DNA from: SPJN01 sp965229935
Lineage (GTDB): Bacteria > Pseudomonadota > Alphaproteobacteria > SPJN01
Assembly: GCA_965229935.1 (NCBI GenBank)
Contig: CBDDKB010000002.1
Coordinates: forward strand, 1,178,001-1,242,000
Length of the DNA stretch: 64,000 nucleotides
Direction of reading: 5' to 3'
Numbering within the stretch: position 1 is the first letter of the stretch; each line of letters starts with the position of its first letter. The position numbers and the translations under genes were made by a program. Shown one piece after another: positions 62,205-64,000 of this stretch. The notes below the pieces were generated by a model. The model ran no database searches and was not told the DNA's origin. It saw only the letters and a list, made by a program, of their open reading frames with translations.

Positions 62205-62933
62205 TTATGCTGCCAGCGGCATCATGCCATTCGGATCAATCCCACATTCACGACGGATCGCAGCAAGCGGTTCTGCAAAACGGTCTTCCCAACGATCAAG
62301 CTGGATATTTTTGACTGTCCGGCCGTACTGCCACCCTTGGCTGATATTATCCATAATCGGCACAATCGTATCAGGATCCAAAAGCGCCATGCGCGTCGCA
62401 ACAACAGACATCCACATTGCGAAATAAGGAAAGCGCAATTGCGCAAGACAGAATGCCTGCAAGGCAATCTCGCCATCAGGGGTCGGCTCATACCCTGTAA
62501 TCACATGCATAATATCATGCTGTTGGAACCCACGAATAATTGCATATTGCAGATCCGCTGGCATGCGATCCAGATTCCCTGCCACCTTCATAAAGTCGTG
62601 TAGCTGTTTGTAATTTGTCGCTAGATTTTTTTCGAGGCCATTATCGACCAGAAAGTCATGATACCCCTTGCCTAATGACCCGTCAGGCATTGCGCCCAAT
62701 TCGTCCAGATCAAGTTGCGGCGCGAAATGACCACTATCAACAAAGGCACGCATTTCAGGGATGGATTGAAAATCAGCCATATATTTTGCAATGGCTTCAT
62801 CAGGCGCATATTGCCACCAATCATTGAACAGCAGGTGGACCCCATACTCTTGCGGGTTGTCGAATGTTTGCAAAAGTTTATCTGCAAATTCACGATCGAT
62901 TTTCGGCGCAGTTGCCGCTGCTTGCTCTTGCAT
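62205..62933 (-). CDS. Coq4-like protein (242 aa), first gene of the operon
   Basis: The second Coq4 family member of the operon. HDxxHx11E is complete (QHDIMHVITGYEPTPDGEIA), preceded by GAMPDGSLGKGYHDFLVDNG, which matches the PxGSxG stretch. After the motif come helical segments (LAQLRFPYFAMWMSVVATRM) and RTVKNIQLDRWEDRFAEPLA, close to the Coq4 C-terminal helix. At 242 aa it is the usual Coq4 length, and it is only distantly similar to the 323-aa copy. GGGGGC precedes the ATG. It faces away from the TetR gene, with the operator-like palindrome between them. Confidence 0.85.
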   Translation of the reverse strand: MQEQAAATAPKIDREFADKLLQTFDNPQEYGVHLLFNDWWQYAPDEAIAKYMADFQSIPEMRAFVDSGHFAPQLDLDELGAMPDGSLGKGYHDFLVDNGLEKNLATNYKQLHDFMKVAGNLDRMPADLQYAIIRGFQQHDIMHVITGYEPTPDGEIALQAFCLAQLRFPYFAMWMSVVATRMALLDPDTIVPIMDNISQGWQYGRTVKNIQLDRWEDRFAEPLAAIRRECGIDPNGMMPLAA

Positions 62934-63005
62934 AAGATGCCCCCATAGCGTCTAACTATTAGTCAATTTTGGAAATGGCTTGTTTTTGCCGACCCTATAA
63001 ACAAT

Positions 63006-63023
63006 AATAACGTTATCGTTATT
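63006..63023. promoter_or_regulatory. Palindromic operator between the Coq4 operon and its TetR gene
   Basis: AATAACG (63006-63012) and CGTTATT (63017-63023) form a perfect inverted repeat around TTAT in the 110-base divergent gap. Size, symmetry and position fit a TetR-family operator controlling both the five-gene operon and the regulator itself. It is 20 bases ahead of the tetR ATG. Confidence 0.65.
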
Positions 63024-63043
63024 TAAGAGTCAAGGATTTGATG

Positions 63044-63640
63044 ATGCCAGCCGCATCTCCACAAAAACGCACGAGGATGAGTGCCGCAGACCGCAGGATT
63101 GCCCTATTGGAAGGCGCACGCGAGTTAGTGCAGCAAATCGGCACCGAACGGCTGACGATGGATGGCCTTGCCGCCCATTGCGGTGTGAACAAGGCCCTGC
63201 CCTATACGCACTTCAAAAACAAAGACGATGTCCTGCTTGCCTTGTATGAATTGACAAACGCAGAACTTGACGAGCTTGTGGCTGTCGCAACAGAAGGGCT
63301 TGAGACTTTCGAGGACCGGATTGAGGCCGTTGTGAACACCTGGGTGTCCTATATGAATTCTGGCAGGGATGTTCCTACCCTTCAGCAGGCGCGAACTGCT
63401 GACGGCACACTGGAAAAAATCCGGGAAGAGCGCGTCAATGGCATCATTGAATTCATCGCAACCGAAATAAGATCGGGCCGGAAGATCGGCCCACGTCGTG
63501 CGAAAATAGCAGCCGCCATTTTGGTTGCGGGCACACAAGGGCTTGTCTACATTTATGACAATCCTGACCTCGATAAAAAGCAGCTTGTCGATGCCTATAT
63601 CAAAATGGCCTTCGCATCGATTGACGCGATGACTGACTAA
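63044..63640 (+). CDS. TetR family transcriptional regulator of the Coq4/receptor operon
   Basis: A 198-aa TetR regulator. The N-terminal helix-turn-helix reads IALLEGARELVQQIGTERLT, MDGLAAHCGVNKALPYTHFK and NKDDVLLALYELTNAEL; the C-terminal domain is the variable ligand domain. Three start codons in a row are possible (TTG 63038, ATG 63041, ATG 63044); AAGGA at 63032-63036 fits 63044 best. Divergent from the Coq4-like gene over an 18-bp palindrome, it is probably the local repressor. The inducer may be the imported compound or its breakdown product. Confidence 0.88.
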   Translation: MPAASPQKRTRMSAADRRIALLEGARELVQQIGTERLTMDGLAAHCGVNKALPYTHFKNKDDVLLALYELTNAELDELVAVATEGLETFEDRIEAVVNTWVSYMNSGRDVPTLQQARTADGTLEKIREERVNGIIEFIATEIRSGRKIGPRRAKIAAAILVAGTQGLVYIYDNPDLDKKQLVDAYIKMAFASIDAMTD

Positions 63641-64000
63641 TCATTCGGCAGGTTGGGCGGAGGCTTCGCGCCGCTGTAACAATGATTCCTGAATTTCAGC
63701 GTGACGCTTTCTGGTCAGGGTCAGCCTGATATAGAAGAACGCCGCAAGCGCCCCAAACAAGGATGCGCCCGGCCCGACGGCCAATCCCAATCCGGTTAAG
63801 TGCGCGTCCGTTATATCACCAATCTCGGCCCCCGCCGGGAATGAAATAAGATCGACTATAATTCCGGCCGCAAGAATGCCGACGCCGCCTGCCGCCTTAC
63901 CTGAAAATGCAATGCCGCCAAAGAATATCCCCTCTTGCCTGCGGCCTGTCAGATATTCATGCTCATCACACAGGTCAGCAATAAGGGAGCCAGAGGCAAC
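63641..64000 (-). CDS. GPH/MFS-type transporter, C-terminal part
   Basis: The last 119 residues of a membrane transporter, with the N-terminal part cut by the right edge. The segment begins VASGSLIADLCDEHEYLTGR and RQEGIFFGGIAFSGKAAGG, the loop typical of MelB/GPH-type sodium symporters (the D-x-x-E-x-x-TGxRxEG pattern), then two membrane helices and a polar tail ending in AQPAE. It would carry a small molecule across the inner membrane. It stands convergent with the TetR gene, and may complete the import route together with the receptors, but it is also possibly unrelated. Confidence 0.8.
   Translation of the reverse strand, partial: VASGSLIADLCDEHEYLTGRRQEGIFFGGIAFSGKAAGGVGILAAGIIVDLISFPAGAEIGDITDAHLTGLGLAVGPGASLFGALAAFFYIRLTLTRKRHAEIQESLLQRREASAQPAE

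Noticed and set aside
1..64000. Insertion sequence, prophage or CRISPR array
   Set aside because: No transposase, integrase, phage structural or cas gene and no regular spaced repeats were seen; repeated short words in the autotransporter are coding repeats.

Overview
The window is chromosomal DNA from an alphaproteobacterium, probably free-living and marine. The main evidence is the order dcd, murA, DUF2948, hisD, UPF0262, LMW-phosphatase, infA, maf, rng, yacG, tRNA-Phe (36.3 to 28.0 kb, minus strand), which is typical of that class. An RpoE-ChrR type ECF sigma/anti-sigma pair, a BigR/SqrR-type persulfide sensor and large TonB-dependent receptors agree with this. The order and genus cannot be fixed from the sequence. 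I saw no IS element, prophage, CRISPR array or integrase; coding density is high and most gaps are below 250 bases.

Layout. 0-13 kb: a secreted protein cut by the left edge, mnmC, an AT-rich intergenic region ending in a candidate structured RNA with a strong terminator, an Asp/Glu-racemase-like gene, a DUF3604 protein, a FadJ-like beta-oxidation enzyme, a PqiA-like membrane protein, a ferritin-like diiron protein under a TetR regulator with a clear operator, and thiC behind a TPP riboswitch. 13-28 kb: an autotransporter with a lipoprotein hydrolase, an ABC/HlyD export operon, a secreted GH2 enzyme, three tandem secreted DsbD-alpha-like paralogues, a SET-domain protein and tRNA-Phe. 28-37 kb: the housekeeping operon and tRNA-Thr. 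37-41 kb: a lipoprotein, a CHASE2 adenylate cyclase and an unknown protein. 41-47.4 kb: a self-contained stress module, with the ECF sigma factor, ChrR, a Cfa-like methyltransferase and a secreted protein on the minus strand, and a flavin oxidoreductase, DUF1365 and DUF1295 on the plus strand. The two arms diverge from matched ECF-type promoters. 47.4-50.4 kb: a persulfide dioxygenase-like gene diverging from a BigR-like repressor and a SulP transporter over a perfect 26-bp dyad.

50.5-64 kb looks like an accessory uptake and catabolism region. An AraC regulator stands beside a TonB receptor and carboxylesterase pair, with repeated half-sites over the receptor promoter. Next to it a five-gene operon (Coq4-like, TonB receptor, DUF6134-like, Coq4-like, TonB receptor) diverges from a TetR regulator over an 18-bp palindrome. 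The window ends in a GPH/MFS transporter. Both Coq4-like proteins keep the full HDxxHx11E motif. Pairing this ubiquinone-enzyme family with outer-membrane receptors is the best candidate here for an undescribed system, plausibly uptake and processing of a hydrophobic, ester- or prenyl-containing molecule. The substrate is inference only.

Several start codons were moved from the longest reading frame to an internal ATG with a better ribosome-binding site; these are noted entry by entry. All family calls are made by eye, without database searches.
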